Shown here: positions 25,069 to 33,439 of the stretch, piece after piece
Layout: each line of letters begins with the position of its first letter
Position numbering within the stretch: position 1 is the first letter of the stretch
Source: Segnochrobactrum spirostomi
Lineage (GTDB): Bacteria > Pseudomonadota > Alphaproteobacteria > Rhizobiales > Segnochrobactraceae
Assembly (NCBI RefSeq): GCF_009600605.1
Contig: NZ_VWNA01000001.1
Coordinates: 1,240,001 to 1,304,000, forward strand
DNA: 64,000 bases
Direction: 5' to 3'
Position numbers and translations under genes: made by a program
The notes under the pieces: model-generated
The model's input: the letters and a program-made list of their open reading frames with translations, nothing else
Database searches by the model: none
Told to the model about the DNA's origin: nothing

Positions 25069-26268
25069 TCACTTGTACGGGTCGGCCGCGTCGCGGAGAC
25101 CGTCGCCGAGGAAGTTGAAGGCGAGCACGACGATGATGACGGGGAGCATCGGCGCCATCAGCCACGGATAGACCGTGACGGCCGTGATGTTCTGCGCCTC
25201 GTTGAGGAGGACGCCCCAGCTCACCGCCGGACGGCGCAGGCCGAGGCCGAGGAAGGACAGCGCCGTCTCGCCGAGGATCATGCCGGGGATCGCGAGCGTC
25301 GCGCTCGCGATGATGTGGCTCGCAAATCCCGGCAGCAGATGCTTGCCGATGATGCGCGACGGGCTCGCCCCCATCAGCATCGCGGCGCGGGCATAATCCT
25401 CCTCACGCAGGGCGAGCAGCTTGGAGCGCACCGCGCGGGCGAGCGAGGGCCAATCGAGCAGGCCGAGGATCACCGTGATGCCGAGATAGATGAAGACGGG
25501 GCTCCAGGTCACCGGGAGCGCCGCCGACAGGGCCATCCACAAGGGCAGTTCCGGCAGCGAGCGGAGGATCTCGATGACGCGCTGCACCGTCGCGTCGACC
25601 CAGCCACCGAGATAGCCGGCGAGGCCGCCGAGGAGCATGCCGAGCGAGATCGAGATGGCGACGCCGACGAGGCCGACGGTGAGCGAGATGCGCGCGCCGT
25701 AGACGATGCCCGAGAACACGTCGCGCCCGAGTCGGTCGGTGCCGAACAGATTCAACGTACCGTTCTCGGCCGGGCAGATGAGATGGAAATCGGCCGGGAA
25801 CAGGCCCCAGAACAGGTACGCATCGCCGCGGCAGAAGAAGCGCAGCGGCTGCACCGCCCGCTTGTCGACCGTGTATTGCCAGCGCAGTTCCTTGAGATCG
25901 ACGCTCGCCACCGTGCCGTAGACGAACGGCCCGACGAACTTGCCGTTGTCGAACAGGTGGATCGGCTGCGGCGGCGCATAGAGGTGATAATTGTCGCGAT
26001 GAGCGACGGGATAGGGCGCGATGACCTCGGCGAACGGCACCGCGAGATAGAACACCAGGAGGATGACGCCCGACCACAGCGCCAGCTTGTGACGGCGGAA
26101 GCGCAGCCAGATGATGCGCCACTGGGAGGCTTGATAATAGCGCTCCTGTTCGGCGGAGAGCACCTCCGCTTCGCGCGGATCGAACGGCGTCGGATCGACG
26201 AAATGGCGCGCGCGCGGCACGCTCGGGTCCGGCGCGCCGGCCCCTGAGATCACCCCTTGCTCGCTCAC
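25069..26268 (-). CDS. Peptide/opine-type ABC transporter permease (DppC/YejE-like)
   Basis: The 399-aa inner-membrane protein is the second permease of a family-5 importer. Its N-terminal cytosolic region (~1-50) precedes helix 1, and a ~130-aa periplasmic segment separates it from the others, as in YejE-type proteins. The EAA loop reads EEDYARAAMLMGASPSRIIGKHLLP, followed by ETALSFLGLGL. The start is a GTG that overlaps the stop of the first permease gene (GTGA). It is the last gene of the ATPase-SBP-permease-permease operon. The substrate is probably a peptide or a related compound. Confidence 0.88.
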   Translation of the reverse strand: MSEQGVISGAGAPDPSVPRARHFVDPTPFDPREAEVLSAEQERYYQASQWRIIWLRFRRHKLALWSGVILLVFYLAVPFAEVIAPYPVAHRDNYHLYAPPQPIHLFDNGKFVGPFVYGTVASVDLKELRWQYTVDKRAVQPLRFFCRGDAYLFWGLFPADFHLICPAENGTLNLFGTDRLGRDVFSGIVYGARISLTVGLVGVAISISLGMLLGGLAGYLGGWVDATVQRVIEILRSLPELPLWMALSAALPVTWSPVFIYLGITVILGLLDWPSLARAVRSKLLALREEDYARAAMLMGASPSRIIGKHLLPGFASHIIASATLAIPGMILGETALSFLGLGLRRPAVSWGVLLNEAQNITAVTVYPWLMAPMLPVIIVVLAFNFLGDGLRDAADPYK

Positions 26269-27290
26269 TTGCGCGCCCTCCCGCCGAGCCGGATTCGAGG
26301 ATCGAGGAGACCGAGCAGAAGGTCGGAAATCAGCATTCCGATCAATGTCAGCACCGCGACGAAGAGAAGAATGAAGCCCGCCAGAAACTGATCCTGCGAG
26401 CGCAGGCTGTCGAGCAGAACCGGGCCGACGGTCGGCAGGTTCAAGACCACCGACACGATGACGGAGCCGGAGACGAGCGACGGCAGCAGGCTGCCGATGT
26501 CGGCGATGAACGGATTGAGCGCCATCCGGAGCGGATATTTGACGAGGAGGCGGCGCTCGCCGAGGCCCTTGGCGCGCCCTGTGACGACATATTGCTTGTG
26601 CAGTTCGTCGAGCAGGTTCGCCCTGAGGCGGCGGATCATGCCCGCGGTGCCGCCGATGCCGATCACGATGGTCGGCACCACCAGATGGGCGAGCACCGAC
26701 ATCACCTTGTCCATGCTCCACGGCTGATCGGTGAATTTCGGATCCATCAGGCCGCCGATCGAGAGGCCGAACCAGCGGTTGGCGACGAACAGCATGATGA
26801 GGCCGAGCAGGAAATTCGGGATCGCAAGCCCGAGATAGCCGAGCAGCGTGAAGCCGTAATCGCCCCAGCTATATTGCCGGGTCGCCGAATAGATGCCGAT
26901 CGGGAACGACACGATGTAGACGAAGATGACGGTCGCGAGGTTGAGGAGGATGGTGAGCGGCAGGGCCGTTCCGAGCACCTCGTTGACCGGCCGGTCGTAC
27001 TCGAACGACCAGCCCCAATTGCCCTGCAACAGCCCGTCGAAACCGTGGGCGCCCGGCCAGGCGCCGACCCAGATCAGGTAGCGCTCGAGGAAGGGGCGAT
27101 CGAGCGCATATTCGTGGCGCAGGAACTCGACCTTGGCGATCGCCGTCGCCTCGCCCTGCGCCTTGAGCTCGTCGATCTGGTTGGAAAGATAATCCCCGGG
27201 GGGAAGCTCGATCACCACGAAGATGAGGAAGCTGATCACGAACAACGTCGGGATCATCGTCAGGAGGCGCTTGGCGATATAAAGCAGCAT
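26265..27290 (-). CDS. Peptide-type ABC transporter permease (DppB/YejB-like)
   Basis: The 341-aa protein has six predicted membrane helices. The N-terminus MLLYIAKRLLTMIPTLFVISFLIFVVIELPPGDY is the standard opening of DppB/YejB permeases. The cytosolic EAA loop is in YVVTGRAKGLGERRLLVKYPLRMALNP (~235-260). The long first periplasmic loop ends in EYDRPVNEVLG. It starts 10 bp after the binding-protein gene and overlaps the second permease gene. Confidence 0.9.
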   Translation of the reverse strand: MLLYIAKRLLTMIPTLFVISFLIFVVIELPPGDYLSNQIDELKAQGEATAIAKVEFLRHEYALDRPFLERYLIWVGAWPGAHGFDGLLQGNWGWSFEYDRPVNEVLGTALPLTILLNLATVIFVYIVSFPIGIYSATRQYSWGDYGFTLLGYLGLAIPNFLLGLIMLFVANRWFGLSIGGLMDPKFTDQPWSMDKVMSVLAHLVVPTIVIGIGGTAGMIRRLRANLLDELHKQYVVTGRAKGLGERRLLVKYPLRMALNPFIADIGSLLPSLVSGSVIVSVVLNLPTVGPVLLDSLRSQDQFLAGFILLFVAVLTLIGMLISDLLLGLLDPRIRLGGRARK

Positions 27291-27299
27291 GGGAGCTCG

Positions 27300-29258
27300 T
27301 CAGTTCCGCGAAGCGGTCTCAGGCGTGTCGAACCAGAACGCATCCATGTGGTAGATGCCGAAATTCGCGCCGGGATCCCAGCCGAACAGGGCCTCTTGGG
27401 GAACGTTCACCAGGGAATCGCTGACGACGATCGGCTGTTTGGCCTCGGCGATGAGGCCGATCGTCAGCGTCTGATCGACGTGGGTGTCGAGAATGCTCCG
27501 CCACGCCGCCTCGCGCGCCTCGTGGGTGGTGGCGGCGAGCCATTGATCATAGGCGTCGATCAGGGTCTGGACCGGCGGATAATCGATCTTTTCGCCGTTC
27601 TCGCCTTCGCTGTCGCGATAGGCGCCCCACGCCATGCCGATCAGGAACGAACTGTCGGAGGGCACCCGCTCGGCCGGGCTCATGCCGGCGGTCGGGATGC
27701 CGTCGTCGTAGCCGGAGGAGGCCATCATGACGAGGGTGCCGGCAAGCGCGCGGTTCCAGATGATGTCCCGGTCGGACGGCTTGACGAAGAGGGCAATGCC
27801 GATGTCCGCCCAGTTCTCGCCGACGAGTTGGAGGGCGTCGATCACCTCCTGGGACTGGCCGTCCGTCTCGACCACGATTTGGAGCGGCCGCCCATCGGGC
27901 ATGAGGCGGATGCCGTCGCCGCGCCGCTTCGTCAGCCCCATGTCATCGAGCAGCGTGTTCGCCTGCGCCGGATCGTAGCCCGCCCATTTCGTCAGATAAT
28001 CCGGCTCGAACAGCCGGCTCTCGGGCAGTACCGCGTTGTTGGAGGGCTTGGCGAGACCGAAATAGAGCACCCGGTTGATCATCTCGCGGTCGATGCCGAG
28101 CGAGAGCGCGTGGCGGAACCGCTCGTCGCGCAAGAGCGTGCGCCAGACCGGGTCCTTGCAGGTCAGGTTCGGATAGAGGGCGACCTCGTTGGCCTTGGAG
28201 ATCGGCCACAGCCGCGTCGAGTAGTGCGAGCGCTCCTCGCCGCGCTTCAGCACCGTGATGTCCGCGAAAGAGAGCCCGCGGGCCTGGAGATCGGTCTCGC
28301 CCGCCTGTGCCTGGCTCGGAATGAGCCCGGTGGAGACGACGTTCATCTCGACCTTGTCGATATAGGGCAATTGCTGGCCCTTGGGATCGACCCGGTGGAA
28401 ATAGGGGTTGCGCACCATGATGACGCGGCGATCCGTCCCCGCCTCCGAGCGGATCCAGGGCTGCAGGGAGGGTTCGGCGGGATTGGAGCCGCCGTACATG
28501 TCGTCGTAGCGGTTGTGCAGCGCGGCCCAGCTGCGGACCTTCTTTTTCGCGATCAGCGCCTTGATCTTGTCCGGCTTGCCGTACTTTTCGTGGAACTGCT
28601 TCAGATAGTGCGCCGGCCGGTAGATGAACGGATCGGTCGCCGAGGCGAGCGTCGTCAGGAACAGCGGGTTCGGCTTCTTCCAGGTGTAGCGGACGGTGAG
28701 CGGGTCGAGGACCTCGAAGGTCGGCGGCTCGCCGTCGACGAGCAGGAACGGCTCGGGCCCGGTCGGCGCGATATCCGGGTTCTGCTGCATGTCCTGCCAA
28801 TAATAGCGGAAGTCCTCGGCCGTGAAGGGCTTGCCGTCCGACCATTTGTGGCCCGGGCGGATGTGGAAGGTGAAGATGCGGTCTTCGACCACGTCCACGG
28901 ATTCGAGGATGTCCGGGTGGAGCTTGAGGTCGGGCCCGTAGGCGACGAGCCGGGCGTAGCCCCAAACATTGATGAGGCGGGCATCCTTGACGCGGCTGAT
29001 GAGGGTGCGCAGGGTCCCGCCGGGCCGGCCGACGCGGTAGCCGAGCGCGTCGAAATCGACGACGAGCGGGTCCTTCGGCAGGCGCTCGGCGAGCGGCGGC
29101 AGCGGCGCGGCCGCGTCGGCGGGCGCCGGGGGTGCCGCGGCCGGAGCCGGAGCCGGCGCGGCGGCGGGGGCCGGAGTCGCAGCCGGATCGGGCGTCGCCG
29201 CGATCGCGGGAGCGGACGCCGCGACGAGCACAGCGAGGGCGTAGCGGGCAAGGCGCAT
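27300..29258 (-). CDS. Family 5 extracellular solute-binding protein
   Basis: The 652-aa periplasmic binding protein belongs to the SBP_bac_5 (peptide/nickel/opine) family. A signal peptide ends near AIAATP, followed by an Ala/Pro-rich low-complexity linker of ~45 residues rarely seen in the family. The ligand-binding fold starts at GGTLRTLISR and includes FTFHIRPGHKWSDGKPFTAEDFRYYW (~130-155). The size exceeds most OppA proteins, as in YejA-like members. The ATG at 29258 is preferred over a GTG-type extension because it overlaps the ATPase gene stop by one base (TGATG) and starts the signal peptide. Substrate unknown. Confidence 0.87.
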   Translation of the reverse strand: MRLARYALAVLVAASAPAIAATPDPAATPAPAAAPAPAPAAAPPAPADAAAPLPPLAERLPKDPLVVDFDALGYRVGRPGGTLRTLISRVKDARLINVWGYARLVAYGPDLKLHPDILESVDVVEDRIFTFHIRPGHKWSDGKPFTAEDFRYYWQDMQQNPDIAPTGPEPFLLVDGEPPTFEVLDPLTVRYTWKKPNPLFLTTLASATDPFIYRPAHYLKQFHEKYGKPDKIKALIAKKKVRSWAALHNRYDDMYGGSNPAEPSLQPWIRSEAGTDRRVIMVRNPYFHRVDPKGQQLPYIDKVEMNVVSTGLIPSQAQAGETDLQARGLSFADITVLKRGEERSHYSTRLWPISKANEVALYPNLTCKDPVWRTLLRDERFRHALSLGIDREMINRVLYFGLAKPSNNAVLPESRLFEPDYLTKWAGYDPAQANTLLDDMGLTKRRGDGIRLMPDGRPLQIVVETDGQSQEVIDALQLVGENWADIGIALFVKPSDRDIIWNRALAGTLVMMASSGYDDGIPTAGMSPAERVPSDSSFLIGMAWGAYRDSEGENGEKIDYPPVQTLIDAYDQWLAATTHEAREAAWRSILDTHVDQTLTIGLIAEAKQPIVVSDSLVNVPQEALFGWDPGANFGIYHMDAFWFDTPETASRN

Positions 29259-31132
29259 CAGGCGGGCTCCGCGATCGGCTGAAGGGCCGTCTCGGCCGCG
29301 CCGGGCGCGCACACGAAGCGGCCGGGCTTCATCTCGACGAGGGTCGGCGGCGTGCCGGGCACGAGGCGGAAGGGCTCAGGCCAGGCGGCGGGATCGGAGG
29401 CGCGGGCGGCGGAGAGGGCCGAAAAATCGAGGCGGTGGTCGAGGCTCGCCTCGGGAACCGCCGTGATCAACGCCTTGGTATAGGGATGGATCGGATCGGC
29501 CACGATCTCGTGGGTGGGTCCCACTTCGACGACGCGGCCGCGGCACATCACCACGACGCGCTCGGCCATGTAATCGACGACCGCGAGATTGTGGCTGACG
29601 AACACGTAGGTGAGCCCGAGTTCCGCCTGGAGATCTTTGAGCAGGTTGAGGATCTGCGCCTGCACCGAAACGTCGAGGGCGGACACCGGCTCGTCGCACA
29701 CGATCACGTCCGGCCGCAGCGCGAGGGCGCGCGCGATGCCGATGCGCTGGCGCTGGCCACCGGAGAACGAGTGCGGATAGCGCCGCAGGAAGCGCGGATC
29801 GAGGCCGACGAGGCGCATCAGCTCGCGGGCGCGCTCGGCCCGCTCGGCTTCGGTGCCGATCTTGTGGATGACCATCGGCTCACAGAGGATCTCGTTCACC
29901 GTCATACGCGGATTGAGCGAGGAGAACGGGTCCTGGAAGATGAGCTGCACCTTGCGGCGATAGGCGAACAATTGCTCGCCCTTGAGCGAGGCGACGTCGA
30001 TCGGACCGGAACCGTCGTCGAAGCGGATGCAGCCGGAATCGATATCGATCGCCCGCATGATGGCGAGCGCCGTCGTCGTCTTGCCCGAACCGGATTCGCC
30101 GACGATGCCGAGACATTCTCCCCGCTCGACGCAGAAATTGATGTCGTCCATGGCCTTCGGTCCGCGGACCTTGGCACTCGTCGGTCCGTAGGACTTACAG
30201 ACCTTCTCGATCGAGAGCACCGGCCCCTTGGACGAGCCCTGTGGCTTCGCCGCCGCCTTGAGGAAGCCCGAGGCCATCGGTGCGATCGGCCGGATCGGCA
30301 CCAGCCGCTCGCCCGCCGGCATGTCGAAGCGAGGCACGGCGCGCAGCAGCGCCTTCAGATAATCGTGCTGCGGATCGGCGAAGATGACGTCGGCCGGACC
30401 CGATTCCAGGATGCGGCCGTGATAGATCACGACGACGTCGTGGGCGACGTTCGCCACCACGCCGAAATCGTGGGTGATCATCAACACCGCCATCCCGAGC
30501 TCGCCCTGCAGCTCCTTGATGAGCTTCAGGATCTCGGCCTGGATGGTGACGTCGAGCGCGGTCGTCGGCTCGTCGGCGACGAGCAGCGCAGGCCGGCAGA
30601 TCAGCGCCATGGCGATCATGGCGCGCTGGCGAAGGCCGCCGGAGAGTTCGAACGGATAGGTGTCGAGCGCGCGATTCGGATCGGGGAAGTGGACGAGGCG
30701 CAGCATGTCGCGCGTGAGATTGCGCGCATCCGCCTTGCCGACGCCGCGATGAAGCCGCGCCGCCTCGCCGATCTGGTCGCCGATGGTGTGGAGCGGCGAC
30801 AGCGAGGTCATCGGCTCCTGGAACACGATGGCGATGCGGTTGCCGCGGATCGCCCGCATCGCCAGGCTGTCCGAGGCGAGCGCGGCGATGTCGGTTTCGC
30901 GGCCGCCGGCCGCCGGATCGCGCAGCAGAATCCGGCCCGAGGTGATCTTCGCCTTCTGCGGCAGGAGGCCCATCACGGCCTGGGAGATCACCGTCTTGCC
31001 GGAGCCGGATTCGCCGACGAGCGCGACGGTACGGCCCGCCGGAACCGAGAGCGACGCCCCCTCGACCGCGCGAACTAGGCCTTCGTCGCCCTGGAACGCG
31101 ACGGTGAGATTCTCGATCGACAGGACGTCCAC
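29258..31132 (-). CDS. Peptide-type ABC transporter, double ATP-binding protein (YejF-like)
   Basis: The ~624-aa protein fuses two complete NBDs. The first has Walker A GESGSGKT (~36), signature LSGGLRQR and Walker [13 protein letters not shown]. The second has [10 protein letters not shown], signature FSGGQRQR and [12 protein letters not shown]. Each has the C-terminal oligopeptide-ATPase tail, the second ending with [19 protein letters not shown]. Such fusions power YejABEF-like importers. The GTG start at 31132 lies behind GGGAGGGGAG; an upstream extension in frame looks noncoding. It is the first gene of a four-gene importer operon, which is an unusual order since the binding protein often comes first. 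Confidence 0.9.
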   Translation of the reverse strand: MDVLSIENLTVAFQGDEGLVRAVEGASLSVPAGRTVALVGESGSGKTVISQAVMGLLPQKAKITSGRILLRDPAAGGRETDIAALASDSLAMRAIRGNRIAIVFQEPMTSLSPLHTIGDQIGEAARLHRGVGKADARNLTRDMLRLVHFPDPNRALDTYPFELSGGLRQRAMIAMALICRPALLVADEPTTALDVTIQAEILKLIKELQGELGMAVLMITHDFGVVANVAHDVVVIYHGRILESGPADVIFADPQHDYLKALLRAVPRFDMPAGERLVPIRPIAPMASGFLKAAAKPQGSSKGPVLSIEKVCKSYGPTSAKVRGPKAMDDINFCVERGECLGIVGESGSGKTTTALAIMRAIDIDSGCIRFDDGSGPIDVASLKGEQLFAYRRKVQLIFQDPFSSLNPRMTVNEILCEPMVIHKIGTEAERAERARELMRLVGLDPRFLRRYPHSFSGGQRQRIGIARALALRPDVIVCDEPVSALDVSVQAQILNLLKDLQAELGLTYVFVSHNLAVVDYMAERVVVMCRGRVVEVGPTHEIVADPIHPYTKALITAVPEASLDHRLDFSALSAARASDPAAWPEPFRLVPGTPPTLVEMKPGRFVCAPGAAETALQPIAEPA

Positions 31133-31173
31133 GCCGCAGCTCCCCTCCCGGACGCAGCCGGAATTCACATGAG

Positions 31174-31183
31174 CGTTATAACG
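31174..31183. promoter_or_regulatory. 10-bp palindrome upstream of the peptide importer operon
   Basis: CGTTATAACG is a perfect palindrome about 40 bp upstream of the importer start. TATAAC inside it could serve as a -10 element on the minus strand. No matching -35 is clear. Confidence 0.3.
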
Positions 31184-31310
31184 ACTTCTTTGCTCGACTA
31201 TGACGCGGCGTGACGCCGTTGTGAACGACGATTGCTGGGTCGATTCCGCCCTTCCCCCCGCGCGAGCGGACCACGCGGGACCCAAAGGGTGGAGATTTAT
31301 GCTCCCGGGC

Positions 31311-33254
31311 TCACGGCAGCGCGACCCGGCAGACGCCGATCGGCCCGGCCCGCCCCCGCAGTTCGACCGCGCCGATCTCCTCGCAGACGATCTCCGGCGC
31401 GGCCGCCGCCACCACATCGCTGATGAGGATGATCACCTCGGCGTTGCAATCGACCACCTTGCCGAGCGATTCGAGGCGCGAGGCGACGTTGACCGGGTCC
31501 CCGATCGTGGTGAAGTTCATGCGCTCCTCGGCACCGAGATTGCCGACGATCACCTCCCCTGCATGGACGCCGATCCTGAGCCGCAGCGGCGGCCTGCCGT
31601 CGGCGACAGCGCGCCGGTTACCCGCCTTCAAGGCTTCGGCCATCGCCAGGGCGGCGCGGAGGGCGGCCTTCGACACCGGGCACCTCTCATTGTCGATCCA
31701 CACCGCCATCAGGCCGTCGCCGAGGAACTTGTCGACCATGCCGCCTTCCGCCTCGACGCAGGCGACGAGTTCCGAGAAGTGCTGATTGAGAACGTGCGAA
31801 ACTTCTTCCGGCCGCATGTGCTCCGACATCGTGGTGAATCCCACGAGGTCGGTGAACAGGATCGCCGCATCGTAACGGCGCGCCCGCGTCGCCTCCTCGA
31901 AGCCGTGCTCCATCATCCGCCGGACCAGTTGGCGCGGCACGTAGCGGGAGAACGCCTGCACCGCGTGCAGCATCCCGTTGAAGGCCCGTCCGCTCGCATT
32001 GAGCTCGGCGATGCGGCTCGGCGGCACCGGCCGGGCGACGTCGATCTCGAAGCGGGCGATATGGTCGGCCGAAGCGCTCAGGGCGCGCAGCGACCGGGCG
32101 ATACGGCGCCCGAGGAAGATCGCGAGCCCGACCGCGAGCAAGGTCGCCACGACGCCGCCGATGATCGAGTTGATGAGCCGCGACGCCTCCTGAGAGACCT
32201 CCCGGGCCGGAATGTAGATGCCGGCGATCCAGGGCTTTTCGCCGATGCGCGGCACCACCGACGTGACGACGATGTAGTCGTCGCCGGGCGTGTCGACGTC
32301 GGCGATCTTGAGCCCGGTCTTGCCGAGGGGGCGGAACTGCACCTGGTTCGGCCCGGGCGCGAGGCGACGCAGAACGGGATCGTCGATGGCCCCGAGCGGC
32401 GCAGGGCCGTCCGCCGCCTGCATCGCCGCATTGAGGCCGTTGCGGGCCGCGTCGGAGTGCGCGAACACGCCGCCCGTCTCGCCGAGCATCAGGAAGACCG
32501 TAGCGCCGTCCTCATCGGCGATCTCCTCGACGATGCGGTTGAGGCTTTTGGCGGCGACGGCGGCGACGATGTAGCCGTCCGTCCGTCCATTGCGGATCAG
32601 CGGGGCCAGGACCGAGACGTAGATATTGTGCTCGTACATCCGGATCGGCCCCCAGACGGAAGCCTCGCCCGCCGGATATTGGCTGAATTCGGGGACCCGA
32701 TCCGGAGGCACTTCGCTCTTCTCGATCTCGGCGGGGAACCTGCCCTGGGCATCGCGGTAGACCCGGAAAGCAGGGACATCCCCCTTGAACAGCACCATCG
32801 CCGACAAGGCCGGGGTGCCGGCGAGCAACCCCCGGAAGATGGAGCGCACCTCCGTCGTGTCGTCGAGCGAGAATCCGTCCTGGGCGTAGATGGCCGCCAC
32901 GTCCTCAATGCCGGTGCGGACCGGCAGCAGCTTCGCGGTGAGGTCGTCGGAGAGCCCCCGCATGATCAGCTCGGCCTTTTCGCTCAGGAGCGAATAGGTG
33001 TTCTGGAAGTTCGAGGACGACGTGATGAGGAGGACGACGGCCAGCGCGGCGGCGACGAGCACGCCGTAACCGCCGCCGACCACCACGGCGATCGGCAGGG
33101 CCATGCGCGACGGCCGCCAGAACCGCCGCGGCCGCTCCCCGGTCTCGCGACCGGGAGGCGGAAGTTCCAGCGGCGATGCTTGCGACGCCGCCCCCGCGGA
33201 CGCCGGGCCCCGGCCAGTCCCACCAGATGTCTGTGTCTCGTCTGCGGACGACAC
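31311..33254 (-). CDS. Membrane adenylate/guanylate cyclase with dCACHE-like sensor
   Basis: A class III nucleotidyl cyclase that makes cAMP, probably in response to a periplasmic signal. The first membrane helix comes after a Ser/Pro-rich N-terminus, then a ~300-residue periplasmic region of CACHE type, then the second helix, a HAMP-like linker and the C-terminal cyclase domain. Metal-binding aspartates lie in LFTDLVGFT and FLGDGLMAVW. The Lys in VDKFLGDG and the Asp in TTIGDPVNVASRLE are the adenine-specifying residues, so adenylate cyclase is favoured. The start is uncertain: a GTG at 33254 is used, a GTG at 33269 is possible, and the longest frame begins at a TTG at 33410 with noncoding-like content. 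Confidence 0.87.
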   Translation of the reverse strand: MSSADETQTSGGTGRGPASAGAASQASPLELPPPGRETGERPRRFWRPSRMALPIAVVVGGGYGVLVAAALAVVLLITSSSNFQNTYSLLSEKAELIMRGLSDDLTAKLLPVRTGIEDVAAIYAQDGFSLDDTTEVRSIFRGLLAGTPALSAMVLFKGDVPAFRVYRDAQGRFPAEIEKSEVPPDRVPEFSQYPAGEASVWGPIRMYEHNIYVSVLAPLIRNGRTDGYIVAAVAAKSLNRIVEEIADEDGATVFLMLGETGGVFAHSDAARNGLNAAMQAADGPAPLGAIDDPVLRRLAPGPNQVQFRPLGKTGLKIADVDTPGDDYIVVTSVVPRIGEKPWIAGIYIPAREVSQEASRLINSIIGGVVATLLAVGLAIFLGRRIARSLRALSASADHIARFEIDVARPVPPSRIAELNASGRAFNGMLHAVQAFSRYVPRQLVRRMMEHGFEEATRARRYDAAILFTDLVGFTTMSEHMRPEEVSHVLNQHFSELVACVEAEGGMVDKFLGDGLMAVWIDNERCPVSKAALRAALAMAEALKAGNRRAVADGRPPLRLRIGVHAGEVIVGNLGAEERMNFTTIGDPVNVASRLESLGKVVDCNAEVIILISDVVAAAAPEIVCEEIGAVELRGRAGPIGVCRVALP

Positions 33255-33439
33255 GCGCTCCAGCCTCACCAACCCACCGGCGGCCGGCCGATACGCCGCC
33301 GCTCCCCGCTCTCGGCCGCATCCCGCCGCAAAGCCCGCGGTCCGTTCGGCCAAGTGCTGGCAATCGCACGCATCAGTGCCTAAAACATGGCACCTCGCGC
33401 CGACCGCCAATCCGTCGGCGCCGCAACGAGGAGTTCGCC

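Noticed and set aside
33255-33410. N-terminal extension of the cyclase from a TTG at 33410
   Set aside because: The extra 52 residues are Cys/His/Ala-rich with noncoding character, and a GTG with a GGAG site exists at 33254.
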